Source: Burkholderia metallica
GTDB taxonomy: Bacteria; Pseudomonadota; Gammaproteobacteria; Burkholderiales; Burkholderiaceae
Assembly (NCBI RefSeq): GCF_902832845.1
Contig: NZ_CADFDB010000001.1
Location: 558,001 to 622,000, forward strand
Length of the DNA: 64,000 nucleotides
Direction: 5' to 3'
Shown: in pieces, positions 16,401 to 23,566 of the stretch
How positions within the stretch are numbered: position 1 is the stretch's first letter
Layout: each line of letters begins with the position of its first letter
The notes under the pieces: model-generated
Databases searched by the model: none
The model's input: the letters and a program-made list of their open reading frames with translations, nothing else
Told to the model about the DNA's origin: nothing
Translations under genes and position numbers: made by a program

Positions 16401-18314
16401 CGCATCTTCGAACAGGCCCTTCACGCGCTCGATGTCGAATTCGGTATTGTCGTCCGCGAGTTCGAGGCCGAAGTCGTGCACCCACGCGTGCGCGCCATCC
16501 TGCGTCTGGATGCGGTACGGCCGCTCCTCGTCGACGCGCACGCCGAGATGTTCGAGCATCGGCAGGCTGCGCGACAGCGCGATCGGGTCGCCCGCGCGAT
16601 AGACCTTGAAGCGGAACGCGCGCGCCTCGGCCTCGATCGGCCGGTACAGGTTCATCGCGAGCTGCCCCGAATCCTTCACGCGCTCGATCAGCTCGATGTC
16701 GCGCACGGCCGTGCGTGCCGGATAGTCGTCGCGATAGCCGGCCGGGAACGACTCGGCATAGCGCTGCAGCAGGCGGTTGCCTTGCTCCTCGCCGAATGCG
16801 TCGAGCAGCGCGTCGGCGAGATCGTCCTGCCAGCGGCGCGTGACCTGCACGAGCCGCGTTTCGAGTTCACGCGTGTCGACGTCGGGCATCGTGCCCGGTT
16901 CCGCGTGCACGACGAAATGAATGCGCGCGATCGCCGATTCCGACAGCAGCGGCGTGAATTCGACGTTCACGCCGTTGTACGCGTCGACCAGCAGTTTCGC
17001 GATGCGCCGGCGCAGGTCGGTGTTGTACTTGTCGCGCGGCACGAACACGAGGCACGACACGAAGCGGTCGAAGCGGTCGCGGCGCACGAACAGGCGCGTG
17101 CGCTGGTGTTCCTGCAGCCGCAGGATGCCGAGCGCGATGTCGTAGAGCTGGTCTTCGTCGGCCTGGAACAGTTCGTCGCGCGGATAGGTTTCGAGCACCG
17201 TCACGAGCGACTTGCCGAGATGCCCCTTCGGCAAAAAGCCCGCGCGCCGCACGATGTTCGCGCACTTGCGGCGCACGATCGGGATTTCCGCGCTCGACAC
17301 CATGTAGGCGGTCGACGTGTAGAGCCCGATGAAGCGGCGTTCGCCGGTGACCTTGCCGTCGGCGCCGATGAGTTTCACGCCGACGTAGTCGAGATAGCCG
17401 GGCCGGTGCACGGTCGCGCGCGAGTTCGCCTTGGTCAGGAAGATCGGCCACGCGCCGGTGATGATGTCGGCGGCAGCCTGCGGCAGCGGCGTGACGTCGG
17501 GCGCGCCCGACGGGCGCAACGATTCGCGCAGGATGCCGAAGCCGGTGCCCTCGATGCCGCGCAGCCCGAAGCCGGTGCCGTCCGAGACCAGCGCGTAGTC
17601 GCGCTGGCCGAGGAACGTGAAGTGATCGGCCGCCATCCATTCGAGGAACGCGCGCGCCTCGATGTCTTCGGCGGTCGATTCGCGCGCCTTCATTTCCTTG
17701 ATCGTCGCGCGGGCGATGTCGACGATCTTCGGCCAGTCTTCGACCGACGCGCGTACGTCGCCGAGCACGTGCGCGATGTCGTTGCGCAGCGTGTCGAGCA
17801 GCGCGGCGTCGCCGCAGCGGTCGACTTCGAAATGGATGAACGATGCGAGCTGCGACTGGCCGTCGGCCGACGCCGCGCCGCCCGCGTCGACCCGCTCGAT
17901 GCCGCCGTCGGCGCCGCGCCAGATGCGGAACACCGGGTGCAGCGCGGAATGCAGCGCAAGCCCGAGGCGGTTGACGGCCATCGTCACCGAATCGACGAGG
18001 AACGGCATGTCGTCGTTGACGATCTCGATCACCGTGTGATCGGAATGCCAGCCGTGCTGTTCGAGGATCGGGTTGTACACGCGCAGCCGTTCGCTGCCGG
18101 GCACGAATTTCTGGGCCGTCTGCCAGTGCGCCATCGCGGCGCCGTAGAGATCGGCGATGCCGCGGCTTTGCAGGTCGTCGGCATCGGCGAAATCGTAGTA
18201 GTGACGCAGGAACGGTTCGACGATCCGGAACGTGGCTTCGGGCAGGCGCCCGCGCGCGAATTCGACGACGTCGGAGAGCAGGTGTGCGACGACTTCCTCG
18301 TTCTTCGCTTCCAT
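13470..18314 (-). CDS. NAD-specific glutamate dehydrogenase, 180-kDa class (GDH-180/GDH-2)
   Basis: 1614-residue NAD-glutamate dehydrogenase of the large (about 1600 aa) L-180 class, which oxidises glutamate to 2-oxoglutarate and ammonia for catabolism. Hallmarks include an N-terminal regulatory region with FLEWMADHFTFLG-type sequence, the catalytic domain with VPVGSKGGFVVK and the diagnostic GDMSGDVFGNGMLLS block, and a long C-terminal helical domain. The start ATG 18314 has GAGGAG 7 nt upstream, which settles it against an upstream in-frame ATG at 18401. Single-gene transcript on the minus strand. Known members are allosterically controlled (Arg, Asp, citrate); this cannot be judged here. 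Confidence 0.96.
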   Translation of the reverse strand: MEAKNEEVVAHLLSDVVEFARGRLPEATFRIVEPFLRHYYDFADADDLQSRGIADLYGAAMAHWQTAQKFVPGSERLRVYNPILEQHGWHSDHTVIEIVNDDMPFLVDSVTMAVNRLGLALHSALHPVFRIWRGADGGIERVDAGGAASADGQSQLASFIHFEVDRCGDAALLDTLRNDIAHVLGDVRASVEDWPKIVDIARATIKEMKARESTAEDIEARAFLEWMAADHFTFLGQRDYALVSDGTGFGLRGIEGTGFGILRESLRPSGAPDVTPLPQAAADIITGAWPIFLTKANSRATVHRPGYLDYVGVKLIGADGKVTGERRFIGLYTSTAYMVSSAEIPIVRRKCANIVRRAGFLPKGHLGKSLVTVLETYPRDELFQADEDQLYDIALGILRLQEHQRTRLFVRRDRFDRFVSCLVFVPRDKYNTDLRRRIAKLLVDAYNGVNVEFTPLLSESAIARIHFVVHAEPGTMPDVDTRELETRLVQVTRRWQDDLADALLDAFGEEQGNRLLQRYAESFPAGYRDDYPARTAVRDIELIERVKDSGQLAMNLYRPIEAEARAFRFKVYRAGDPIALSRSLPMLEHLGVRVDEERPYRIQTQDGAHAWVHDFGLELADDNTEFDIERVKGLFEDAFDQIWSGRIENDDFNRLVLRAHLSAREVTILRAYAKYLRQVGSTFSDAYIERALTGNPAIARQLVELFLLRFDPAVGDTRDVQAERLLKAIEGALDQVPNLDEDRILRQFLGVINATERTNYFLVDASGESKPYLSFKFDPAKVPGLPEPKPMFEIWVYSPRVEGVHLRGGRVARGGLRWSDRREDFRTEVLGLMKAQMVKNVVIVPVGSKGGFVVKNPPPPSDREAWMREGIACYQTFLRGLLDLTDNLASSAIVPPPGVVRHDPDDPYLVVAADKGTATFSDYANAISHEYGFWLDDAFASGGSVGYDHKKMAITARGAWESVKRHFREMGVDTQTTDFTVVGVGDMSGDVFGNGMLLSPHIRLVAAFDHRHVFLDPNPDPATSFAERQRMFALERSSWADYDPAAISSGGGVYPRTAKTIPLSPAVQAALGIDAHALPPTELIRAILQAPVDLLYNGGIGTYVKAARETHLQVGDRANDAVRVNGADLRCKVVGEGGNLGCTQFGRIEFAQRGGRINTDAIDNSAGVDCSDHEVNIKILLGLVVSDGEMTEKQRNALLAEMTDEVGLLVLRDNYYQTQALSIAGRYAVELLDAEARLMRWLERAGRLNRVIEFLPTDDEIAERQAAKLGLTSPERAVLLAYSKMWLYDALLESDVPEDPLVAAMLVDYFPKPLQQRFSEPMRRHPLRREILATHLTNALVNRVGCAFVHRLMEETDAKPGDIVRACIMARDVFDLDAVWRDIDALDNRVADDVQARMFVDVARLLERAALWFLRHLQSGAVADGGVAELIARCRDAAQRLAPQLPSLLPADDLDALSERQRVLVEAGVDSALAVRVASGDISAALLDIAEVAATGSRSLELVAGVYFSLGTLLNYSWIAERAATLPTPTHWDMLARAAALAEVARLKRTLATSALAESPDSTTPETIVGAWRERREAALARYEHLLADLRASGGASLAVLLVIVREMAVLERA

Positions 18315-18462
18315 GGCGGTCTCCTCGTCGGGTGGCCATCGGCTGCTGCGTCTGTCCGGCATTATGCGCCGATTGCGTGACAAAGCGATGTGCGGGCGCA
18401 CAACGGGACGGAGCGTGAAGCGGGGGGCTGCAGCGCCCGTGGCGGGGCGCTGCAGATGTGGG

Positions 18463-18684
18463 TCACGTCAGTTCCGGCGGCTTCAGGTCGGGGTGCCGTG
18501 CGTAGAGCGGGTTCATGAAGTCGACCAGCATTGTGGTCAGCACTTGCGACACGAATTCGCGGTAGGCGACGAATTCGGAATCCGGGCACGACGCCTTGAC
18601 CTCCAGTAGAGAGCGATCGAGATCGGCCCCCATTTGCAAGATCATGTCGTTCAGGGCGCTTGCGATTTGCTTGTCCGTGATCAT
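18463..18684 (-). CDS. Small hypothetical protein (73 aa), second gene of low-GC pair
   Basis: 73-residue acidic, mostly helical cytoplasmic protein (no signal peptide, no TM). AAGG lies about 9 nt before ATG 18684. Repeated hydrophobic spacing (ILQMGADL, FVSQVLTTMLVDFMNPLY) suggests a small helical bundle. No family recognised. It starts 12 nt after the stop of the secreted 294-aa gene, so the two are surely co-transcribed. Base composition is lower in GC than the flanking core genes. An immunity, chaperone or inhibitor role for the secreted partner is possible but unproven. Confidence 0.65.
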   Translation of the reverse strand: MITDKQIASALNDMILQMGADLDRSLLEVKASCPDSEFVAYREFVSQVLTTMLVDFMNPLYARHPDLKPPELT

Positions 18685-18696
18685 GTGCTTACCTTT

Positions 18697-19581
18697 TTAA
18701 CATCCCGCCAACGCGTTGCAACTGTTGACGCAGTTCCAGAATTTGAATCCGAAGTTGCCGGTTGGTAAAGTCATTGCAGAACACTTTGCCCGGCACATCT
18801 CCCTCCATTGCGCGCAGGACGTGTTTCGAGGCTGCGGCGCCATACCAGGAGGGTTGTCGATGGTTGGGTGAGCGACGAAGACGAAGTTCGTCGATTCTCG
18901 TATCGTCGGATAGATCACGGCGAGATCTTCCGAAAAGAGCAACGCTGCATCAAATTCGTGATTGAACTTGGTTGCGCAGGCTGTCGTCGCTGGAGAGAGC
19001 GTCAGATGCGATCCATCTTCCAAGCCATCTGATTTTATCTTCCCTGCCAGTCTACATTTACCGATATCGACTGACGCGTCCGCAAGGTTTTTGTCGATGC
19101 GAAGCTGGACAGGGATATCGGAGATTGTTGCCAGCCAGCTTCCCGAACGGAGGGCGCCCTGAGCTTTATTTTTGGTGCGATAGGGTTTCGCAACGAAGCT
19201 GGTGGTTTCACCATTGGCGCTCAGCATGACGCCAATTGATCGACTGCTAGTCTCCTGAACTCCGATAGTGATTTTGGACGAATTCGAAGTCCACGGGGCA
19301 TAGTCGGTGCCGTTTGATCCGTCTCGTCGATCATGAATGACGTATCCGGAAATATTCTTTTTGTTTCCGTATACGACTAGAAAGCGGTCGGCGGAAATCT
19401 TGATGATTCTGTAAGCCGTTCCATTCTCGTTGGCCTCCCATGTCTCGTGGAGAGTAGCGGAGTGCCGATCCGACGTCGTGTCGGGCGATGTCGAGACGGG
19501 GCCGCCGACGCCGGAAGTCGCGAACGAAATCAACGAAAACAGCAGAGCGGCGGAATAGCCTTTGAGCGTCCTGATTTTCAT
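18697..19581 (-). CDS. Secreted hypothetical protein with Cys-rich C-terminus, low GC
   Basis: 294-residue protein with a signal peptide (about residues 1-24: basic start MKIRTLKGYS, then AALLFSLISFATSG). The middle looks beta-rich (RFLVVYGNKKNISGYVIHD, SWLATISDIPVQLRID). The last 42 residues carry six cysteines (CAQW, MCRAKC, WNCVNSC, final C), and two more lie in the central part, an even total of eight. I recognise no family. The codon use and GC (near 50%) differ strongly from the neighbours, which signals horizontal transfer. The partner gene at 18463-18684 follows by 12 nt. Confidence 0.7.
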   Translation of the reverse strand: MKIRTLKGYSAALLFSLISFATSGVGGPVSTSPDTTSDRHSATLHETWEANENGTAYRIIKISADRFLVVYGNKKNISGYVIHDRRDGSNGTDYAPWTSNSSKITIGVQETSSRSIGVMLSANGETTSFVAKPYRTKNKAQGALRSGSWLATISDIPVQLRIDKNLADASVDIGKCRLAGKIKSDGLEDGSHLTLSPATTACATKFNHEFDAALLFSEDLAVIYPTIRESTNFVFVAHPTIDNPPGMAPQPRNTSCAQWREMCRAKCSAMTLPTGNFGFKFWNCVNSCNALAGC

Positions 19582-19926
19582 GGTGTCTACCTGTAGCGAT
19601 AAGTTGAATGTCGGCGTAGACGTACTTGCCGGATTTCATCGCTGGCGGTGACACCGATGGGCGGTGATTGGCTGGCTACTATGTCAAATGCGGAATGATG
19701 TTTTTGATTCGTTATACGAAGCTTTTTTGGAGCGCAGCGAAACGATTCCTGGATGTTTTTGTGTTAACGAAAGCTAATTGCGATGATTCTGAATGTCAAT
19801 GGCAATATATTGGGATAGCTGATTGACGTGAGGTATTCGAGGAGGTGGCGAGGGGGCTATAGCTGATCAACGGAGACAGCGCGCTTTTGTGGTCCGGAGG
19901 CGCGCTGGCTTTTTGTGGGGCGCCTG
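19582..19926. other. AT-rich non-coding flank of the low-GC islet
   Basis: About 345 bp, clearly AT-rich from 19670 to 19860 (runs such as TTTTTTGG, ATATATTGGG). It would hold the promoter of the secreted-protein gene. I find no tRNA, integrase or clear direct repeats marking an insertion site. GC returns to the local norm near 19865. Confidence 0.5.
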
Positions 19927-20115
19927 TCAGCGCTCGTCGCTCCACAGCTTGCCGGCCGTCGCCCAGTTTTCCTTCTTCACGTCGGTCAGGATGATATCGA
20001 CCGAGCCCGGCGTGCAGCCGAGCGTCTCGCAGGTGACGCGCGTGATCGCTTCGACGAATTCGCGCTTCTGGTCGACGGTGCGGCCTTCGAAGAGCTGGAT
20101 ATTGAAAGTCGGCAT
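19927..20115 (-). CDS. 4-oxalocrotonate tautomerase family protein
   Basis: 62-residue tautomerase subunit. After removal of Met1 the catalytic Pro is N-terminal (MPTFNIQLFEGRTVDQKREFVEAIT), and the EGR..DQK motif fits 4-OT/DmpI-type enzymes (about 62 aa), which act as hexamers on keto-enol substrates. The expected C-terminal strand SVDIILTDVKKENW is present. The start is the ATG at 20115, since only that gives the N-terminal Pro. It is the last gene of a urea transporter-aldolase-tautomerase operon (58-nt gap). The actual substrate is unknown. Confidence 0.88.
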   Translation of the reverse strand: MPTFNIQLFEGRTVDQKREFVEAITRVTCETLGCTPGSVDIILTDVKKENWATAGKLWSDER

Positions 20116-20173
20116 GACAATGCTCCGGTTGGGTTTGAACGATTCGGCCGCGGTTGCGGCGATGATTGCGGCG

Positions 20174-20947
20174 TCAGTCGCGATACGACGGATCGATCCG
20201 GTCGAGGCGGCGCAGCAGCGCCGGCCATTCGAGTTCGCCTTCGACCGCGCCGCCGTCGCGCAGTTGTTCGGCAGTGCGCTGCGCGACGGCCGCATCGGGC
20301 AGCACGAGCGGCCCGCCGCCTGCTTGCGCGCGCACCTGGATGTCGCACGCCTTGATCAGCGTATCCATCAGCACATAGGCTTCGGCCACGGTGCGGCCGA
20401 CCGTCAGCGTGCCGTGGTTGCGCAGCAGCATCGCGGATTTTGCGCCGAGGCTCGCGGTCAGTCGCGCGCCTTCGGCCGGCGAGAACGCGAGCGCTTCGTA
20501 ATCGTGATACGCGAGGTCGCCATGAAAGCGCAGCGCGTGCTGCGACGCGGGCAGCAGCCCGTCGCGCTGGATCGACACCGCAATGCCGGCCGTATTGTGC
20601 AGATGCATCACGCACACGGCGTCGGCGCGCGCGGCATGCACGGCCGCGTGCAGCGCAAAGCCCGTCACGTTGACCGCATGCTCGCTCGTGCCGATCCGGT
20701 TGCCGGCCAGGTCGATCTTCACGAGATTCGATGCGCGGACTTCGTCGAACGTGAGCCCGAACGGGTTGATCAGGAAGTGGCCGGGTTCGCCGGGCACGGT
20801 CGCGGACAGATGCGTGTAGATCAGGTCGTCCCAGCCGTTCAGCGCGACGAGCCGGTAGGCGGCGGCGAGGTCGACGCGCAGCCGGCGTTCGGCGTCCGAG
20901 ATCGGGCCGCCGGGTTTCACGGCGTCAGGACGGTGTGCGAATGACAT
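20174..20947 (-). CDS. Class II aldolase/adducin family protein
   Basis: 257-residue class II aldolase-type lyase or isomerase (as in L-fuculose-phosphate aldolase, ribulose-5-P epimerase, adducin head). The zinc ligands are visible: His115 and His117 (VMHLHNTAG) and His178 (LLRNHGTLTVG). The opening AAYRLVALNGWDDLIYTHLSA is typical of the class II aldolase group found in catabolic clusters. The active-site acid is likely Glu in the same family position, not firmly placed here. The gene start overlaps the end of the urea transporter gene by 23 nt, so translation is coupled. Confidence 0.9.
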   Translation of the reverse strand: MSFAHRPDAVKPGGPISDAERRLRVDLAAAYRLVALNGWDDLIYTHLSATVPGEPGHFLINPFGLTFDEVRASNLVKIDLAGNRIGTSEHAVNVTGFALHAAVHAARADAVCVMHLHNTAGIAVSIQRDGLLPASQHALRFHGDLAYHDYEALAFSPAEGARLTASLGAKSAMLLRNHGTLTVGRTVAEAYVLMDTLIKACDIQVRAQAGGGPLVLPDAAVAQRTAEQLRDGGAVEGELEWPALLRRLDRIDPSYRD

Positions 20948-21815
20948 TGGGTTCTCCGAAGGTGAAGCGGCGTGCGACGGCTACGGTCACCCACGACGCC
21001 AACGCGAACGGGGCCGTGAACGCGGGAATGCCGGCGCGCGTCGCGAGCCACTGAATCAGCGCGGCGAATGCTGCGGCGGCCAGTGCCGCGCGCGGGCCGC
21101 GCGGCATCAGCGCCAGCGCGGCGAGCGCGCCGTTGAAGCCGAGCAGGCCGTCGGCGAACTGCGCGTCGCTCGCGCCGAGCACGACCAGCAGCACGGTCGA
21201 TACGAGCGCGCCGCCGAGCGCGAACGCGGCCGCCCGGCGCGACGCGACGGCAAGGCCGGCGACGATCAGCGCGCCGGCCCACGCGCCTTGCGCGAAGGTG
21301 GTCTGGGCGACGCCGGACAGAACGGCATCGGCGGCAGCAGCGACGGTCAGCGCCGGGGCGGCCGTCGCGCCGTCCGCGTGTTGCAGCGCGACAAACGGCA
21401 GCCACAGCGCGGTGACGACGAGGCACGGGCTCGAATACGGACACTGGCGCCAGCGCGCGAGCGGCGTGCGCATCGCGCGCTGGACGAGCGCCGCGCCGAT
21501 CGACACGAGCGGCACCAGCGCGACGGCGGCGCCGGAAGACGGCACGCACAGCACGGCGATCAGCGCGGCGAGCGCGCCGTTGAAGCCGTGCAGCCCCTGT
21601 TCGATGTCGCGACGCCCGGCGCCCGTCAGCACGGCGGTCATGCTGGCGGCGGCCGAGCCGACCAGCGCCGCGCTCGCGAGCCGCAGGTCGGTCAGCGCCA
21701 GCGCGGCGAGCAGCAGGGCGCCTGTGAGCGCATTCGCCTGCAGCACGATCTGCCCGATGCCGCGCAGCAGGATGCGCAGGTCGATCGACGGCGAGGCGGG
21801 GCGGGCGGTAGGCAT
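20925..21815 (-). CDS. Urea transporter (UT family)
   Basis: 296-residue polytopic membrane protein with the internal repeat of the UT urea channel family: GFNGALAAL occurs twice, at 77-85 and 226-234, each as part of the L(H/L)GFNGALAAL signature that lines the two pore halves. About ten hydrophobic segments are seen. I set the start at ATG 21815; an upstream in-frame ATG at 21866 lacks hydrophobic or family sequence. Bacterial UTs take up urea for urease, yet no urease gene is here; instead it leads an operon with an aldolase and a tautomerase. Confidence 0.9.
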   Translation of the reverse strand: MPTARPASPSIDLRILLRGIGQIVLQANALTGALLLAALALTDLRLASAALVGSAAASMTAVLTGAGRRDIEQGLHGFNGALAALIAVLCVPSSGAAVALVPLVSIGAALVQRAMRTPLARWRQCPYSSPCLVVTALWLPFVALQHADGATAAPALTVAAAADAVLSGVAQTTFAQGAWAGALIVAGLAVASRRAAAFALGGALVSTVLLVVLGASDAQFADGLLGFNGALAALALMPRGPRAALAAAAFAALIQWLATRAGIPAFTAPFALASWVTVAVARRFTFGEPNVIRTPS

Positions 21816-21877
21816 GGCAGCGACGGAACAGGACGACACGCGAGCATAGGACACTCCGCGATGCACCGGAATAGGGA

Positions 21878-22105
21878 ATTCCGGATAGTCAGGATTTGGG
21901 ATGGATGCCCCAAATTGAGGCGCGGAGAGGCCGACGTGCGTACTCGGGATGCTTTTTCGTGTGCAGGCTGCTCGTCACGTGACTGATTCACACTCGCCGA
22001 CTTCAAAGCGCCAGCCCCGATCGCCGGTCGAGGGGCCGGCCACGGTGCGCCGTGCTGACCGACGGGGGGCATTCCGGATAGCGACGATTTGTGTGACGAT
22101 GCCCC
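21878..22105 (+). repeat. Two copies of a 34-35 bp direct element flanking an intergenic region
   Basis: ATTCCGGATAG-N4-GATTTG-N8-ATGCCCC-like sequence occurs at 21878-21911 and again, same strand, at 22071-22105. The blocks ATTCCGGATAG, GATTTG and GATGCCCC are identical; the linkers differ. The second copy ends 27 bp before the start of the gene at 22133. The copies lie between the divergent urea transporter and glycolipid-binding genes (317-bp gap with no other gene), so they look like regulatory sites. Confidence 0.6.
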
Positions 22106-22132
22106 GACACGAGATACCCGGGAGGTGGGACG

Positions 22133-22696
22133 ATGCGCGAGGTGCGGTGGGCGTCGCTCGAAGGCGACGGGGTCGAACATCTGACGTTCGACCGGAGCGA
22201 CGGCGGGATCGTCGTCGAAAGCGCGGTGGTCGGGCAGCGGTACGGCCGTGCGTACGGCCTCGCGTATCGCGTCGAATGCGATCCGCAATGGCGCGTGACC
22301 TACGCCGTGCTCAAGGTGATGGGCGGCGGCACGCTCGAACTGCACGGCGACGGGGCTGGGCACTGGCGCAACGGCTCAGGCCGGGCGCTGCACGAGCTGG
22401 ATGGCTGCGTCGACATCGACATCGCGGCGACGCCGTTCACGAATTCGCTGCCGATCGGCCGCCTCGGGCTCGCGCGCGGCGAGCGGCGGCCGATCGACGT
22501 TGCGTACATCTCGACGCCGGACCTGAAGGTCGTGCCGGTCAAGCAGGCTTATGCGTGCATCGAACCCGGCCGGCGCTACCGCTACGAAGGGATCTTCCGG
22601 AACTTCACCGCGGAGATGGACGTCGACGACGACGGGCTCGTCGTCGATTACGAGACGCTGTTCAGACGCCTGCCGGCGCTGCCAACGGCACGTTGA
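22133..22696 (+). CDS. Putative glycolipid-binding domain protein (PF06475/DUF1089)
   Basis: 187-residue protein of the putative glycolipid-binding family (Pseudomonas PA1994-like fold). Recognised by WASLEGDGVEHL at the start, the GLAYRVECDPQWRV block, DIAATPFTNSLPIGRL, and the closing YRYEGIFRNFTAEMDVDDDGLVVDYE. No signal peptide, so cytoplasmic. Biological role not established. GGAGG lies 6 nt before ATG 22133. Its 3' end overlaps the 3' end of the alpha/beta hydrolase gene by 49 bp (22648-22696), which is unusual for convergent genes. Confidence 0.85.
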   Translation: MREVRWASLEGDGVEHLTFDRSDGGIVVESAVVGQRYGRAYGLAYRVECDPQWRVTYAVLKVMGGGTLELHGDGAGHWRNGSGRALHELDGCVDIDIAATPFTNSLPIGRLGLARGERRPIDVAYISTPDLKVVPVKQAYACIEPGRRYRYEGIFRNFTAEMDVDDDGLVVDYETLFRRLPALPTAR

Positions 22697-23562
22697 ACCG
22701 CGGCGTTCGGCACCGCCGGGCGCTCCTGCGCGGAGGCGAAGCGGTCGATCCGCGACGCGATCATGTCCGGGTGGCGCAGCACGATCCAGTGCGTGCCGTC
22801 GATTTCCTCGCGCACGTGCTCGCCGAGCCAGCGGTCGAGGTCGACCGACATCTCGGGCGTCACATAGCGGTCGCGCACCGGCACGAGGATCTGCACCGGC
22901 GCCTGCGCGTAGCGTTCGCGCGGCTGGCGGGCCCGTGCGAGGAAATTCGCGCGGTACAACTGCAGGCCGTTCAGCGCGTTCTTCAGCTGCACGGGATCGC
23001 GCCCGGCGCGCACGCGTTCGGTGAGCTGCAGCCAGCGCGGCCACAACGCCGCGCCGCCGAGCCGCCACACCAGCGACGGCACGAGCGGCAGATGAAAGAA
23101 CGCGATGTACCACGACTTCAGGCTCTGTTTGAGCCGCATCTTCGCGCGGAACACGTGATCGAGGCACGGGCCCGAGATCGACGTGTACGACGCGATTAGG
23201 CCGCGGAACGCGGGGTCGGTCACGGCCTCCCAGCACTGGATCGAGCCCCAGTCGTGGCCGACGAGATGGAACGGCCGGCCGCCGCAGGTCGCGTCCGCCA
23301 CCGCCTTCAGGTCGGCGGCGAGCCGCTCGAGCGTGTAGTCGGCCCGGCGGCGCGGCGCATCTGACGCGCCGGCGCCGCGCACGTCGTACGCGATCACGCG
23401 GTAGCGGTTCGCGAGCCGCGCGCGGATCGGCGCCCACACGGACGCCGAATCGGGGTAGCCGTGCACGAGGATCAGCGGCGGCGCGCGCCGCGGCCCGCTC
23501 ACGTAGACGGCGAGCTTCACGTCGCCGGACTGGACGGTCAGCATCTCGTGGGCGCGCGCCAT
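22648..23562 (-). CDS. Alpha/beta hydrolase with Asp nucleophile motif (epoxide hydrolase/dehalogenase-like)
   Basis: 304-residue alpha/beta hydrolase fold. The oxyanion region is LVHGYPDS (33-39) and the nucleophile elbow is VGHDWGS with Asp104 as nucleophile, as in epoxide hydrolases and haloalkane dehalogenases rather than Ser esterases. The likely catalytic His lies near WIVLRHPDMI. Two further hydrophobic cap segments are present. The last gene of the monooxygenase operon, 4 bp after the PF10118 gene. It could open an epoxide or ester product of the pathway; substrate unknown. Confidence 0.87.
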   Translation of the reverse strand: MARAHEMLTVQSGDVKLAVYVSGPRRAPPLILVHGYPDSASVWAPIRARLANRYRVIAYDVRGAGASDAPRRRADYTLERLAADLKAVADATCGGRPFHLVGHDWGSIQCWEAVTDPAFRGLIASYTSISGPCLDHVFRAKMRLKQSLKSWYIAFFHLPLVPSLVWRLGGAALWPRWLQLTERVRAGRDPVQLKNALNGLQLYRANFLARARQPRERYAQAPVQILVPVRDRYVTPEMSVDLDRWLGEHVREEIDGTHWIVLRHPDMIASRIDRFASAQERPAVPNAAVQRAVGSAGRRLNSVS

Positions 23563-23566
23563 CGCG

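Noticed and set aside
15279-18380. A 1033-codon open frame opposite the glutamate dehydrogenase gene
   Set aside because: Same cause: antisense of a GC-rich coding frame, with unnatural Arg, Asp and Val-rich composition.
18697-19926. A prophage or integrative element as the origin of the low-GC islet
   Set aside because: No integrase, tRNA target, direct repeat or phage gene was found; only base composition supports transfer.
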